Source of the DNA: Botryotinia globosa
Taxonomy: Eukaryota; Ascomycota; Leotiomycetes; Helotiales; Sclerotiniaceae
Direction of reading: 5' to 3'
Length of the DNA stretch: 64,000 bases
Assembly: GCA_014898425.1 (NCBI GenBank)
Contig: RCSZ01000014.1
Span: forward strand, 558,001-622,000
The translations under genes were made by a program, and so were the position numbers. Position 1 is the stretch's first letter. Each line of letters opens with the position of its first letter. Shown piece by piece: positions 48,310-60,272 of this stretch. The notes under the pieces were generated by a model. The model saw only the letters and a program-made list of their open reading frames with translations. It was not told where the DNA came from and searched no databases.

Positions 48310-49107
48310 TGTCCGTGGGGGTTCCATCCTGTTCAATTCTATCTATCCTGCTCTTTCAATAATTTCCTGTCCTCCCAAGGGTCCTTTACTATTTACAAAA
48401 TAACCATCGGAACTCGTTTGTGGTATGGATGTTTTGAGTTGAGATGAGCTTATTTGGTTTGGTCGTCGCAGAACAATCGTCTGAAAATTGAGGATGGTTG
48501 ACTCGAATTTTATCTGCAGAGGTGTATTTTCAGGTTGCACTAACAACGACAAAAGTGAGTTTGTTGTCGCAACATGAGTAGCAGGTATAGTACAACCAGT
48601 GATGGGCTTGTTAGCTGGATGGATGTTTGGTGCACCACCATGTGCAAAGCACCGGAATGGATAGAGGATAAAGTCCTGATAAAGTGGATTGGAGGTATCT
48701 TTGAATCAGGGGGACATGATTGAGTGGTGCAATATAAAATAGAGATTGAAGTGATGGGTGAGTGAGTGGATGAATGTTATCTGGAGTGAAGTAAGGTAAG
48801 GTGTGTGAGGGTACGTTGAGTTGGGTGAGTTGGGTGAGTTGGGTGAGTTGGGTGAGTTGGGTGAGTTGGGTGAGTGGAGTGAGTGAAGAGAAGTGTGATG
48901 ATGATGATGGTGATGATGGTGATGATGATGATGGTGGTGATGAGGATGAGGATGAGGATGATGATGATGATGATGATGAGAATAAAAAATAATGGAGAAT
49001 TGAGTGGTGGTGGTGGTAGTAGTGGTGGTGGTGGTGGTAGTGGGGGGCCACCTTGAATTGTGGCCAAAACAGATTCAATGAATTCTCGTCAGCGTCGAGC
49101 TTGAGAC
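48310..49107. promoter_or_regulatory. Divergent promoter region, BOI-type / SP-RING gene
   Basis: This 798-bp gap lies between opposed starts. It contains a GAGTTGGGTG 10-mer repeat (about 48813-48875) and GAT/GGT-rich trinucleotide tracts (about 48896-49045). These repeats sit within 300 bases of the SP-RING gene start and probably lie in its promoter or leader. Confidence 0.55.
48811..48876. repeat. 10-bp minisatellite (GAGTTGGGTG)n
   Basis: About six tandem copies of GAGTTGGGTG in the divergent promoter region, followed by GATGATGGT-type tracts to about 49045. Confidence 0.9.
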
Positions 49108-52100
49108 ATGCGCCGACCGCCCGATAAAGAGGGCAATTCTGCCATGACCGAACGAGATGTTGTCTCCTCTAATGCCACATTAAACGCCTTTTTGGGCGGG
49201 TCTCGACAAAAATCTTGGATGATCGCAGGAGGGGCACCAGTTCGACCGACTCCACGACGTCCTAGCATCACTAAACCGTCAGATCAGAGCAATGCGAATA
49301 GTCCCCAAAGGTACGCTACATCTAATTCACTGACGGAACACCACACACTCGAGCACAAAAATATTGTATCAAGTGGCTGGCGCAAAAGGCTACTCATTCA
49401 TAGATAGATATGGACGGGTATCCCGTGGGCTTCACACTGATTAGAAGTTCGCATCATTGCCATGGGCCAGGTATCCTGGCCCTATTTCCAAATGTTGTTT
49501 GCGACCCTTCAGTGCCTGCTTGTATCAGGCACACATCACAAACAAAGCTCCATTCAATGATTTGAGGCTAATAATTACTGTAATCTGCAGAACTTCGACC
49601 ACTACTTTACTTTCGCCAGTAACAAGCAACGAATCACCGAGTCCCGAACTGGCGCAAAATTCTGTCCCTCTTCAAAACACACACACCGCCTCCTTCTCCG
49701 GCACGCATGGTTCCTCGAGAGTGAATGCCACAGTCGCAACAAGCCAAGCTCTGCAAGAAGCATGTATCACATCTTCAAATCCCGACATTGCCCAGCCTCG
49801 AGTTCTCCCTGACGCAGCGAGAGGCGAACCCGACGAATCTTGCACAGTGACAATATCTGCAAGGCCTCCTCTGTCGGAAGAAATTTCTCAACTGCAGAGC
49901 TCAGCTGACATCACTTCGACTGGGAACCCATCCCGGGATTCACTACCCAAGTCCTCTTCGGACCCAAGTATAAGCAGTCGGGTACCATCGGTGACCAAAA
50001 GAAATTCGGAAATATTACCAGCAGTCCAGGGTCAAGTGGATCAAACAATGCTTTCTTCTCATGCGCAGCGTTCTCAACGGCAGCCATCATTTCGCCCTCC
50101 CATGCCTTCTTTGAAACCCCGCGCTGAAATGGTAAAGAGGTATATCGAACGATGTGGAGGTATGGCCAGCTTGAATTCTGCGCTTGAAAAGCCAAGATTC
50201 AGTTTGATGGAAACTGCCTGCAAGTCTGATGATGCCCACTATGTGGCAACACATCAGTTGTTTTGTGTGTGGGATACAAGCCGTAGAGATATTACAGGCA
50301 TAACTGAGCTTCCAGACTCGGCGACTTTAACTCATGCGTTTCGGATACTTGGTCAGCTGATACGAGACAATGAAGGCATGGCACCGAATCACCTTCGATG
50401 GTTCGCTAATTTTCCAAGTCCATTTGCTGATTTGATGAAGAATTCCGAGCCATATCGGCGAATCGTTCAAGAAGTCGGCAAATTTCTGTCAAAGTTGGTT
50501 TCTAATTGGTCGGAACTAACGAGGACATGTACTAGCAGAGGTCACCCACCGCTAGTCGATGAATTGATTAATGAACTAGGGCTATTATCACCGACTTTGC
50601 AGAATATTGTATTCACTGCGACGAGGCGCAATCTTAATATTGTGGATGATGAATATGGTAATGAAATGGAAAGAGTGTTTGAACAAGATAGAGCCGGACA
50701 TGGAGAACTTGCGGCTCGATATAATACTTCTCGACCACCTTCGGCACAGGAGATTCGAGAGAGAACTAAAACCATAGTACAGAAGTATATGATGATATCA
50801 TTGAGAGCGCGCCAGAAGATGATGACAAATATTGCTCCGCAACCTTCAACAGCAGCACCGGCAACTCCCTCGAGCATCGGCCAAACTTCAAGGATTTCAA
50901 ATGGTTCATACCCGCATCTGATGGGATCGAGTTTCAATTCCATCCAGAATCCTCCTCGGCAAAATCATGCTCAGAATCGTCAAAATGGTCAAACTTTAAG
51001 TCAAATACGAACCTCGTTCACTAGACCTTCATCACCTTTAATGATGGCAAGTGCGACCGGTAGTCATCAAAGTATTACACCACGTACAGGTGTAGATACA
51101 CCTGGGGCAATTCCCATGCAAGCCTTATCTATGGGATCGCCAGTCCAACAAGGATTTCAGTATTCGTCACCTATCATGCGTGGTAATGGCTCTCAATTCC
51201 CGCCATCGGTTTTGCAGAGTAATGGTTCTCAATCACCAATCATAGGACAAAATCAGGGACCTCCTCAAGGCCAATACAATTTTGACCCAAGATTTGACAT
51301 TAGACAACAACAGCATTATCCACAACCATATACGCAACCGGCGAATGTCCCAGCACAGTATGGCCCAAATAGTACCCAGCACATGACTTCTCAACAGCTG
51401 CAACAAATTCAAGTGCATCAGCAGCATCTACAACATCAACAGCAATATTGGTTACAGCATCAGATGTCTCAACAGCAGCAAGCCCAACATCAAGCTTCAG
51501 CACTTCAGCGTCAAGCTCATCCGAGAAGAGATGGCCATCCAATCAATGGTCAGCAACAACAGCAGCAAGTTTTATCAAGGAATGCTAGCAGAAACAGTAC
51601 CAGACATAATAGCGTTTCCAGTGAGCACATGTCTCCGTTGGTGAGTGGTTCTATTTATGTTCGAAATAATCCTCAAGGAAACCAAGGACCTCCGCACCCA
51701 AGGCCGATGACCATTGAAGAGCAAGAGTGCATACAATATAGCAACATGCCTGATCCTATGAAAAGATCTTTCATCCCCCCCCTTGGCTTTATACACCCCC
51801 AAGGAATTCCAGATCCAGATATGAAAGCTCTTCATCAAGCAAATCTTCGCAGTCCTCGCCTTGTTACTATCGACACACCCAACCTTGGGCGTGATGGCGT
51901 CTCTCGCAGATATTATCAATTCGTGAAGGATTTTCCTATGGCTCCCACGAAGATCCCCTTCGAATCCTCACTCAACAGATTAGAGTTTCAGATTTCTGCC
52001 GACGCATTGACGCGCATTTCTCGTGATAAATTGGTTGCCACAGATTGTCTAATGGTTCGAGAAGTCAAGTCGCAATCTCTTCAATTTCGACTGAGATGTG

Positions 52101-52945
52101 TGTCAGCTGTTGCAGATGCAAATGAAATCCCAGTTTCGAGATGGGTTGTTTCGGATACGGTGTGGCCCGAAATGATCTTCATGGATATCAATAGCCACGA
52201 GTTAGAGGCTAGGCGCAAATGGCACCATGGGAGAGATCTTCCAATCGACATCACGCCTTGTGTAAATTCTGGAACCAACGAGATTACAATATCGATGCCC
52301 AAGTTACCTACAACAACTAAAGAAAGGGAATACTTTCTGGCTGTGGAAGAGATTGAGATTTTACAGCACAATGAAATTATGGACAGGTGTAAAGAACAAA
52401 GCATTCCTGCAGCAACGGTCGTTGACGAGATTAAAAAGAAGCTTGCAGCCCCGACAGAGGATGACGATGAACTTTCGATAGTAGTCACTGATCTTTCCAT
52501 TGGTCTTACCGATCCTTTTACCTCGACAATCTTTGAAATTCCTGTTCGTGGTAAGAATTGTTTGCATCGGGAATGTTTTGATCTCGCAACTTTCCTGTCG
52601 ACACGCCCAAGCAAGCCGAAACGACCAGATCAACCTTGTATGGTTGACGTTTGGAAGTGCCCGCTGTGCTCTGAGGATGCACGTCCATACAGCCTCCGGC
52701 ACGATGAATTCCTAGCTTCTGTGAGAGACAAACTACAAGAACAAGATAGGCTTGACGTGAAGAACATTCTAGTCGCGGCGGATGGTACTTGGCGTCCAAA
52801 GATGGAGTCGCAACCTTCACACAAACGAAAATCAACCACTGATGACGATGACGACGATGTGATGGATGAAAAAAGGCCAAGGAAGAAATCAACAAATGAC
52901 GTTAAGCATGCCGAGGTAGAGATAATTGAATTGGACGATGATTAA
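49108..52945 (+). CDS. SP-RING (MIZ) SUMO ligase-like protein, SIZ/PIAS group
   Basis: Two exons: 49108-49310 and 49591-52945, with a 280-bp intron (GTACGC...TGCAG). The product is 1185 aa. The first 500 residues are Ser/Pro-rich and probably disordered. The middle is Gln-rich (about 560-770), with many QQ/HQ runs. The SP-RING zinc finger lies at about 1057-1110 (CLHRECFDLATFL ... WKCPLCSEDARPY), the E2-binding domain of SUMO E3 ligases. The region before it may be a diverged substrate-binding domain. The C-terminus ends in EVEIIELDDD, which fits a SUMO-interacting motif (hydrophobic core followed by acids). The first exon supplies the MRRPPDKEGNSAM start and joins in frame at Arg-Thr-Ser. 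It probably adds SUMO to nuclear proteins. Which yeast paralogue it matches is unclear. Confidence 0.88.
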
Positions 52946-54930
52946 ACTTTTCTCTGCTTGATTTTCGTTACGATCACACATGATTACACGAGCACAATGC
53001 GGCGTGGAGTTTTGCAAAATTGACCAGCTGTTTTTTTTTTTTGGTTGGATTAGCTTCTTTGCATAGTTGCTTATCAGCGGCGTTGATTTGAGGGAAAATG
53101 GATGGAGGGCAAGCACAACCAATCGTTTGGCGTACATTAACTTTTGCTACTTCTTCATGTTAGGGCGTTCTCAACTTATTTCGGAAATATCACAACATGG
53201 CTTTGGCGTATGAATGACATGTTGAACGCGGCTGCGTGAGGTGTGGTTTTCATAGCATGCGACAACATGGCATGGAAGGATGGCATATGGTAGAGCATGG
53301 CTTTTTTTTTAATTTTCATGGTGGAAAAACACCCCTAGATCATGAGTATCATGAAATTTGAATGGATGATCAGGGATTGGACTAATTGATTGCACCGGGT
53401 AATAAATAGACTACTAGGTCTAGAATGGATAAATGGATGGAATGTGTACATTGTAATGATGAGCTGAGATATTTGGCTGCAAGACCTGGGATGCATTTAT
53501 GTGAAGCAATTACAATAAATGAGAATTGAATTTGTGAATTTTGATATATTGGAATGGGAATTGTGGGATGAGTTAGGGTGAGGTTGTGAGAAAGTGGTGA
53601 TTCTATAATTTTTTTTAAAAAAAAATCTGTGACTCTGGTATCGGTATTGGCGAGAGATTAGGGGGTGTGATGGGTATGATGGGTGTGCGAACTTGTACGG
53701 CTTAGCTTACTACTACTACTAGGTAGGTAGGGCACGATACGTAGGTAAGCAAGTAATAAGTAGTAAGTAAGTATTCTTTCATTCTATCTATTTTTTTTTT
53801 TTTTTTCATTCTACTAGGTATTTCTCTCGAATTGTGAATTGAATTGAATTGAATTTTGGGGTTTTGGGTTTTGGGTTTTGAGTTTTGAGTTGTTTATAGG
53901 TGTGTGGTAGAGAGGGGGGGGGGGGGGGGTGAGGGAGTATATGAGAAAAAACCAGAGGGAAGATTGTGGGTTGGGGTGAAGTGGAAAAATAGTTACGAGG
54001 TACTAGGTATATAGATATGGAGGGTAAATAGAATGCTTTTCTTATATTATCACAAAATGAAGAAGAAAAAAATGTTATATTATGGAGATGGAGATGGAGG
54101 AGATATTTGTGGTTTGTGGGATGTATGTATTCATGTATGTATATATTTATATACTATATAATTGAATGACTGGATGATTGGGAGAGATGGTATAGAGGAA
54201 AGGGGGGATTTTCTAGATAGATCGATGTATATATACATGTACATGTATCTAACTAAATTCTGAAGATTTCGAATACGAATTAGACTGAGAGTTGGAATTA
54301 GATTTGGATTTGAATTGGAGGTGATGGGTTTGAGAAGGTTTTGCTTTTGCTTTTTTTTGATTGCTGAGGGTAAAGTAAAGGGATGAGAGGAGAAGGAAGA
54401 TGTGTAGAGAGGTGTTGTGTAGGTTGTAGGCTTTATATTGTGGGTAGTGTGTGGATGGTAGATGGTAGATAGGTGGGTATTTTCTTCTGCTTTCTGCTTT
54501 CTGCTTTCTGAGTAGGATTTAATAGGATAGGTAAGATATAATAAGATATGACGAGTTCAGAGGAAAATGAATTCAAATACAGAGAAGGTATGAAGAAAGT
54601 CCGTTCGTGTCTGATGAGAAAGGAAGGAAGGAAGGACAATCTCTCGATTCCCAAGTAATGAACTAGGCAAGAGCAAAAGGGAAAATGGATGGAAGAGAAA
54701 GGAAAAGGAAAAGGAAAAGAAAGGGGATACGGGGAGATCATTGGGACTTCTGATTCATTGCTATGCTTTCAACATCCATTGCTATTGATTTCTCAGTATC
54801 ACAAACAATTCAACGAAACCGATGTCGATATAACATCCAGATTCTAAACTTGACTATCCAAAATCACAAATTCCCTCTTCCCAAGCCCGGATCTGCAATC
54901 CAGCATCTCACTCCCCTTCCTCTCACAACC
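52946..54930. other. Intergenic, 2.0 kb
   Basis: No gene seen. The stretch contains T-runs, a run of 16 G at 53914-53929, a long T tract near 53790-53806 and AT-rich simple sequence. The frame at 54433-54741 (minus) is low complexity. Confidence 0.5.
53914..53929. repeat. Poly-G tract (16 G)
   Basis: Uninterrupted run of 16 guanines in the gene-free stretch downstream of the SP-RING gene. Confidence 0.93.
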
Positions 54931-55402
54931 ATGCCCCCCCTCCCAACCTCGACTTACAATCTCCGCCCCAACAAACTCCTCCAAAATCTCCTCATCAGCA
55001 TCCTCTACCTGCTCACTATGATGCTCACCCTCTTCAGCGTCCTGGTCATTGCCTCCACATGGACTTTCTTCATGCTTGATTATAATTTTGAGAATCTTTC
55101 AGTGACGGTACTTTCTGGGGTTGCGGAGGTTGTATTGGTTAGTTTTTTGTCCTTCTTCTTCCTTTATCTTTTCCTTTCCTCTTTTACTTAAAACGACAAT
55201 GAAAATCATCAAGACGACTTCGGTTCGAATCATGCATGTGCGGAAACATATCGCGTTGGAATATCTGGGGCTAATTATTTACACGGTATAGAGCTCGGCT
55301 GATAGGTTATGCGATTTTGTGGGGTTGGAGATGACGCATGATGGGTTTTATTATTTTGGCAGGGAGGAGGAAGAGGAGGAGGAGGAGGAGGAGGAATGGT
55401 GA
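54931..55402 (+). pseudogene. Small membrane protein with an in-frame stop (truncated or pseudogene)
   Basis: Exon 1 runs 54931-55137 and exon 2 starts at 55214; the 76-bp intron has GTTAGT donor and TCAAG acceptor, phase 0. The frame reads MPPLPTSTYNLRPNKLLQNL, a hydrophobic segment (about residues 20-50, LISILYLLTMMLTLFSVLVI) and ENLSVTVLSGVAEVVL. Exon 2 then gives VRKHIALEYLGLIIYTV and meets TAG at 55289-55291, making 94 aa. The same frame stays open beyond the stop for 36 more codons to TGA at 55400-55402, reading SSADRLCDFVGLEMTHDGFYYFG and a poly-Glu tail. That extension looks like real coding sequence. Either the gene is truncated by a nonsense change, the stop is read through, or a base is wrong. 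An in-frame upstream ATG exists at 54763. Function unknown. Confidence 0.6.
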
Positions 55403-57312
55403 TGAGGCGTGGAGAAGAGTGATGTGTGCAGAGGGGTATGATGTTAAGAGGGTGTAGGTTGGATAAGAGTGCGTTATCGAGATGTATCCCAGCGAGAATA
55501 TATCAGCTAGTGTGTAATGTATAAGCGAGAGGGGCCCAATGAGCATTGTTTGAATTGCCTGATCAATGGTTGATCAAAGGACTAGCCACGGAAAATCAAC
55601 TTGGAAGTATAGATAGAGACCAAATTTCGATATTTTAGCGTTTCAATGTATGACAACTACTGGTCATGATTTGAAGTGTGAGGATAAGTCAATTTTTGAT
55701 AAGACAATGAAAGTTGTGATATCGAGGGTCAGATACTGTGCAGTAACGCATCGTATTCTTACTTGCGTTATGTATATGGTAGGAAACTCCAAGAGAATGA
55801 ACAAGCTACCTGATGATATTGATGTATTGCGTTAGATTACAGTTTAAACACTCTAAAATAAAAGCTAGAAAACAAAACACGACACTGAGTAAGTAGAATG
55901 TCCCTCCAGTTCCCTTCCCCCGATAAAAGTTATACGGTAGTGTGAAACCCGAAAGACAGTTTGCATGCTTGTAATTATTGAATGATTAACGATAGTAACG
56001 AAAAAGGAAAAGAAATACTCAAGACCGAAGCAGAAAGAAGTGGGAGATGAGATGATAGCCACTCTTTCCAAATAGACGTCGATCATGAGGAGGTTTAGTG
56101 CATTTAGCTTGTTCGTTAATACGAATAAGCTTTTTTGAACAAACTTTCAATATAACTCAGTTGCCCATCATCATTTTTGGGATAGAGAAGTGCCATTAAT
56201 CCAAGGATATGGCTTTGAGATGCCATTCACTGAGGCACCTACAAAATGCTAGAAGTGCCTCTCTCGGATAGAACAAACTCTGATTGATTGCTTTTTCCGT
56301 AGTACAGTCCGTCAAAATGATTTTTAAGTCGAGCCAATTTAAAGCAATCGCCGGACGAGAGGAACAGAAAATCAATAGCGAATGAAGGTTGAGGATGTGA
56401 CTTTGCGTCGCTTGATTACACCTCGCAAGCCGCAAAGGATCTAGACTTGTCGTGAAGATTAAACTCATTTCCTCCAGATATCATATATTTAGAGTCTGTG
56501 AAAGGCTCAAATTTCCCCTCAAGATCGCATCTAAAAAAGTACTGGATCTTCAATAGCACATGTAATATTCCTCATGCTAATAAGACTTGCGTGAAGTGTT
56601 AGTTCACGCCAAGAGGAGTCCAGTAACCAAAGGAAGAAAAATGAATTTTATTGTAATGGATCTGGTTGCTATTGAACCAGCTGTACCCCTTAGGGCTCTG
56701 GCATGGTTATAATCATACATTTCATGCCTATTCAGGCTAGCACCTTCCTCTAATGACTTGCAGAATAGGCATTAAAGTAACGTAGACATAACACTATGAT
56801 GATGCCACGATACGAAGATCAAACTACCTTCATATATAACGTAAGTCCCCAGTCCTGCAAAAGCCATCCCTTCAACAGAATTTTTCACATATTTAAAGCC
56901 CATAACACTTGCGTTATTGGACCTTTATGCATACGAAAAACATAACAACAGAAAACATACACAGTTGCCCACGTTATGGGAACCCAATAGACCATCCACC
57001 AAATATAATCGACAGTAACAACTTCGAATTCGGATAGTAGCAGCAATCAATCAATCAATCGAAAACCGTTTCTATCTTCCAAGATACGAATACCGTTTTC
57101 AAGGTGAAAGTGTAAAATATCATATTGCAAAATCACAATCAATCAACCAAAAGCAACTCGCATTATCACAAATCCAGCCAATCCCAAGCAGCTATCAACA
57201 CTAATCACTCTTTCGATCAGAAGCACTCGACCAAAAAGCAACCATCGCTAATCGATCTATCAACCAAAAGGCACCACTTCCCTAGCAATTTCCACACAAC
57301 TTCGGAGTGAAA
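55403..57312. other. Intergenic, 1.9 kb
   Basis: No convincing gene. Frames at 55650-55835 (plus) and 56196-56468 (minus) have no family match. The last 300 bases are probably promoter and leader of the transporter gene; a 61-codon frame at 57125-57310 there ends just before the transporter start. Confidence 0.5.
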
Positions 57313-59302
57313 ATGAAGGTTCTAGGTCTGCGAATTGGGGAACCAAAGCCCGAATATCTGAATGCTACTAAGCCTATACACCACATACAGCAACTCCCTG
57401 ATGCCCCTAAGAGAAAGAGTCGATCAATTGAGGATGACCTGGGCAGACAAGCAAGTGATGGAAGTTTGCCATCTGGTGCGAGCAGTCAGGAAAGTCCAGA
57501 TAGCTTGACACCAATAGTCGCACGTACAGTAGAAGAGCTGAGGGATGTGATTGGAGGAACTGGGTCATCAGTTTCGGACTTGGAATGTGTGTCGTTAATC
57601 TTATAAGTTATCGGAGAGAACATGCATACTGACTCCCCAATAGTAAAATCTAGAATTTTAGAGCTTGCGATCAGTGATATTGGCATGGGAAAGTATCAAT
57701 GGTGTTTATTTGTACTATGTGGTATGGGATGGGCGGCGGATAAGTATATTGCTCCTCCCATTCTCTGAAAATGATAGGACCTGATAAAAATTAGTCTCTG
57801 GCTCCAGGGAGTAGCGTTAATCCTGCCTACCTCCTCTGTTGTTTATGGTGTATCTGACCAACATGTTCGGTACGCCACTCTCGTCTTGAATGTTGGATTG
57901 TCACTTGGCGCCTTTGGTTGGGGTTTTGGATCGGACAAAATAGGGAGAAGACTCGGTTTCAATTCAACATTAGTTATTGCTGGAATATTTGCCTTCATGA
58001 CAGGAATTGCACCAAATTTTATCGCTGAGGCAGCTTTTCTCGGAGTACTTGGACTTGGAGTAGGAGGTAGCCTGCCGGTAGATGGAACTATGTTTGTACG
58101 TCAACATTCTCAACGTGGAGTCCCCCCTCAAGCTCGAGACATTGCATTTGTTTGATATTCCATAGTGCTGATGCCTTAGTAGCTTGAATTTCTACCACAC
58201 AAAGACCGTATTTACTTAACACTTCTGTCTGTATGGTGGCCGATTGGGCAGGTTGTGGCCTCACTTTTTGCATGGCTATTCCTTGGATCAAATTTTGAAG
58301 CAAGACGTGGTCTAAGACTTTTCTTATACACCATGGGTGGAATAACTTTGGCAATGGCTATCTCTCGCTGGTTTTTTGATAGTGTAGAGTCGCCGAAATT
58401 CCTCCTTGCCTCGAACAGGCAAGCAGAAGCTGTAAGATCTGTTCGTGCACTGGCGCATAAAAACGGCACCAAAACATGGCTCACCGAAGAAATTCTCGAG
58501 GAGATAGGAGGAGCAGCAGAGGTAACCAATGTAGTGGATACAAGCATCAAGGCGCCGGTACGTCAAGCGATTGCATCTTTCGGATCAGAGACAAAAAGGC
58601 AGGTTTCTCCACTGTTTGGAAATGCTGAATTGGGTATAAATACTGTAAGTTATGTACCGGGTATTTTGATTCTCCGATTTTAATTATATTTAGGCTCTAT
58701 TGTGGATAATTTGGCTTTGTATTGGAATAGGATATCCGTTGTTCAATTCCTTCTTACCACAATACTTGAAAGGTGGCAATAAAACTGAAAGCAAATCCGA
58801 CACTTATCGAAATTACTTGATAATAAGTACAGCCGCTGTCCCTGGGTCCCTTTTGGCTTGCTATATTGTCAATGTGGCTGGCCGCAGGAGACCAATGGCC
58901 TTTGCAACGATGATTGCCGGAGTATGCTTCTTTCTTTTCACCATTAGTAGCGACAGCAGCTTCCAGCTTGGCTTTGGTTGTGCAGCATCATTTTTCCAGA
59001 ACATCATGTTTGGAATTCTTTAGTGAGTATATCAGCTTTATCAACGTGCAAGTTGTTACGTTGTACTAACAACATGTAGTGCATATACTCCAGAAACCTT
59101 TCCTGGATCCAGTAGAGGAACCGGTTGTGGTATTGCCCACTCATTGAATAGACTTGGTGGAATAATTGCCCCTCTCATCGCAGCGAATATTGGAGCATCC
59201 AATCCAAGCATCCCTATTTACATCAGTGGAAGTTTGATTCTTGTAGCATTCTTGGCCATGTGTTGTCTGAGAATAGAAACACAGAATAGACAGTCCTTGT
59301 AA
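57313..59302 (+). CDS. MFS transporter, sugar-porter/SV2-like group
   Basis: Six exons: 57313-57586, 57644-57743, 57795-58095, 58183-58644, 58694-59022 and 59080-59302, with introns of 57, 51, 87, 49 and 57 bp. The total of 1689 nt gives 562 aa. A hydrophilic N-terminus of about 110 residues comes before the first membrane segment (WCLFVLCGMGWAADN). The MFS motif after segment 2 reads GSDKIGRRLGF. The middle loop has ESPKFLLASNRQAEA, like the PESPRFL motif of SV2/SVOP and related porters. The second half has NVAGRRRPMA and YTPETFPGSSRGTG, both typical of the sugar-porter superfamily. Substrate is unknown: a small organic solute or metabolite. The first donor (GTGTGT) is weak, so the exon 1 end is the least certain junction. 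An arrestin-like adaptor follows on the same strand. Confidence 0.88.
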
Positions 59303-60272
59303 GAGGGTTGCACAGTACAGGGGACGGCCCCCGTATACCAAGTGCACTCATTATGTAGAACGAATACAATGTACGAAATGATTTCGATGTGCCACGAGTT
59401 GAATGTACCACACGGCGATAGAGAGTCTGGTTCTTGACCATGTAACTGCAAAAACCTGATGTTAAACATGCTGATCTCTACGTATCAGTCTTTCCATTAC
59501 CAGCTTCGATGGCGGATAATTCTTTCCCATGTCCAATCTCAATGAAGATTGGACTAGAATATTACACGGCTTGATAGATGATATTGAAGGCTTTAAAATT
59601 CTGCGCTGCCGCTGCATTCATTAATATTGTATCGATCATAACAACCCAATGACCTCTACTCCGTACGGGATGAAGTCTGATTAAGGTAAATAACAGGGAT
59701 GGGGAATGTGGACCTCCCGGTGATACCGAGGCCGATTTGGTCGATATGGCCAAAAACCCCGAAAATAGATTTCTATTTGAAGCAAAAAAATAATTCTATG
59801 ATTTGTATAACATGCCTATATAAATCTTAGAAAGAAAAATTGTATTATATAGAATTACATAAATAATAATCTTTTTATAAAAAATATTATATCATGAGCT
59901 GAGCGTCATTCCTAAACAGTATCTCGCATAGCGCACAGGGCTGTGCGAACTATCAAATAGCTTTCTTCGAAGAATGGATGGATCTTCTTCCATACATACA
60001 TGCTCCGTACATAAATTGATTGGCCATTAACGAGCGTATTCGGAGTTCTCGGATCTCGTACGAAACTTCTACGAACACCAAAACAATTCGGACGCAGTCT
60101 CAGGCAAGGGCAACGAGGCTGAGCACTTGAAACTTGCCTAGCCACAAATCACCCAACAGTGCGAACAGTACGAAGCCGTTGGAAAGCTTTCAAAGGTTAT
60201 TTATTCATTTCCTATAGTCAGATACTAATCTTCAAACTGTCATTTCGCACCATACAATTTAGTGACCAAAAA
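59303..60272. other. Intergenic, 1.0 kb
   Basis: Transporter 3' flank and arrestin-like gene promoter. It contains a very AT-rich patch of about 130 bases at 59770-59895 without clear terminal repeats. An in-frame ATG at 60159 could extend the arrestin-like protein by 38 residues. Confidence 0.5.

Noticed and set aside
48611..49078. 155-codon minus-strand frame upstream of the SP-RING gene
   Set aside because: Poly-Ser/His/Thr-Gln-Leu sequence made by simple repeats in a promoter region.
59770..59895. AT-rich patch considered as a second MITE
   Set aside because: No terminal inverted repeats or target-site duplication could be found.
60159..60272. Upstream in-frame ATG of the arrestin-like gene as the true start
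   Set aside because: The added 38 residues do not resemble arrestin sequence and family homology starts at 60273; kept only as an alternative.
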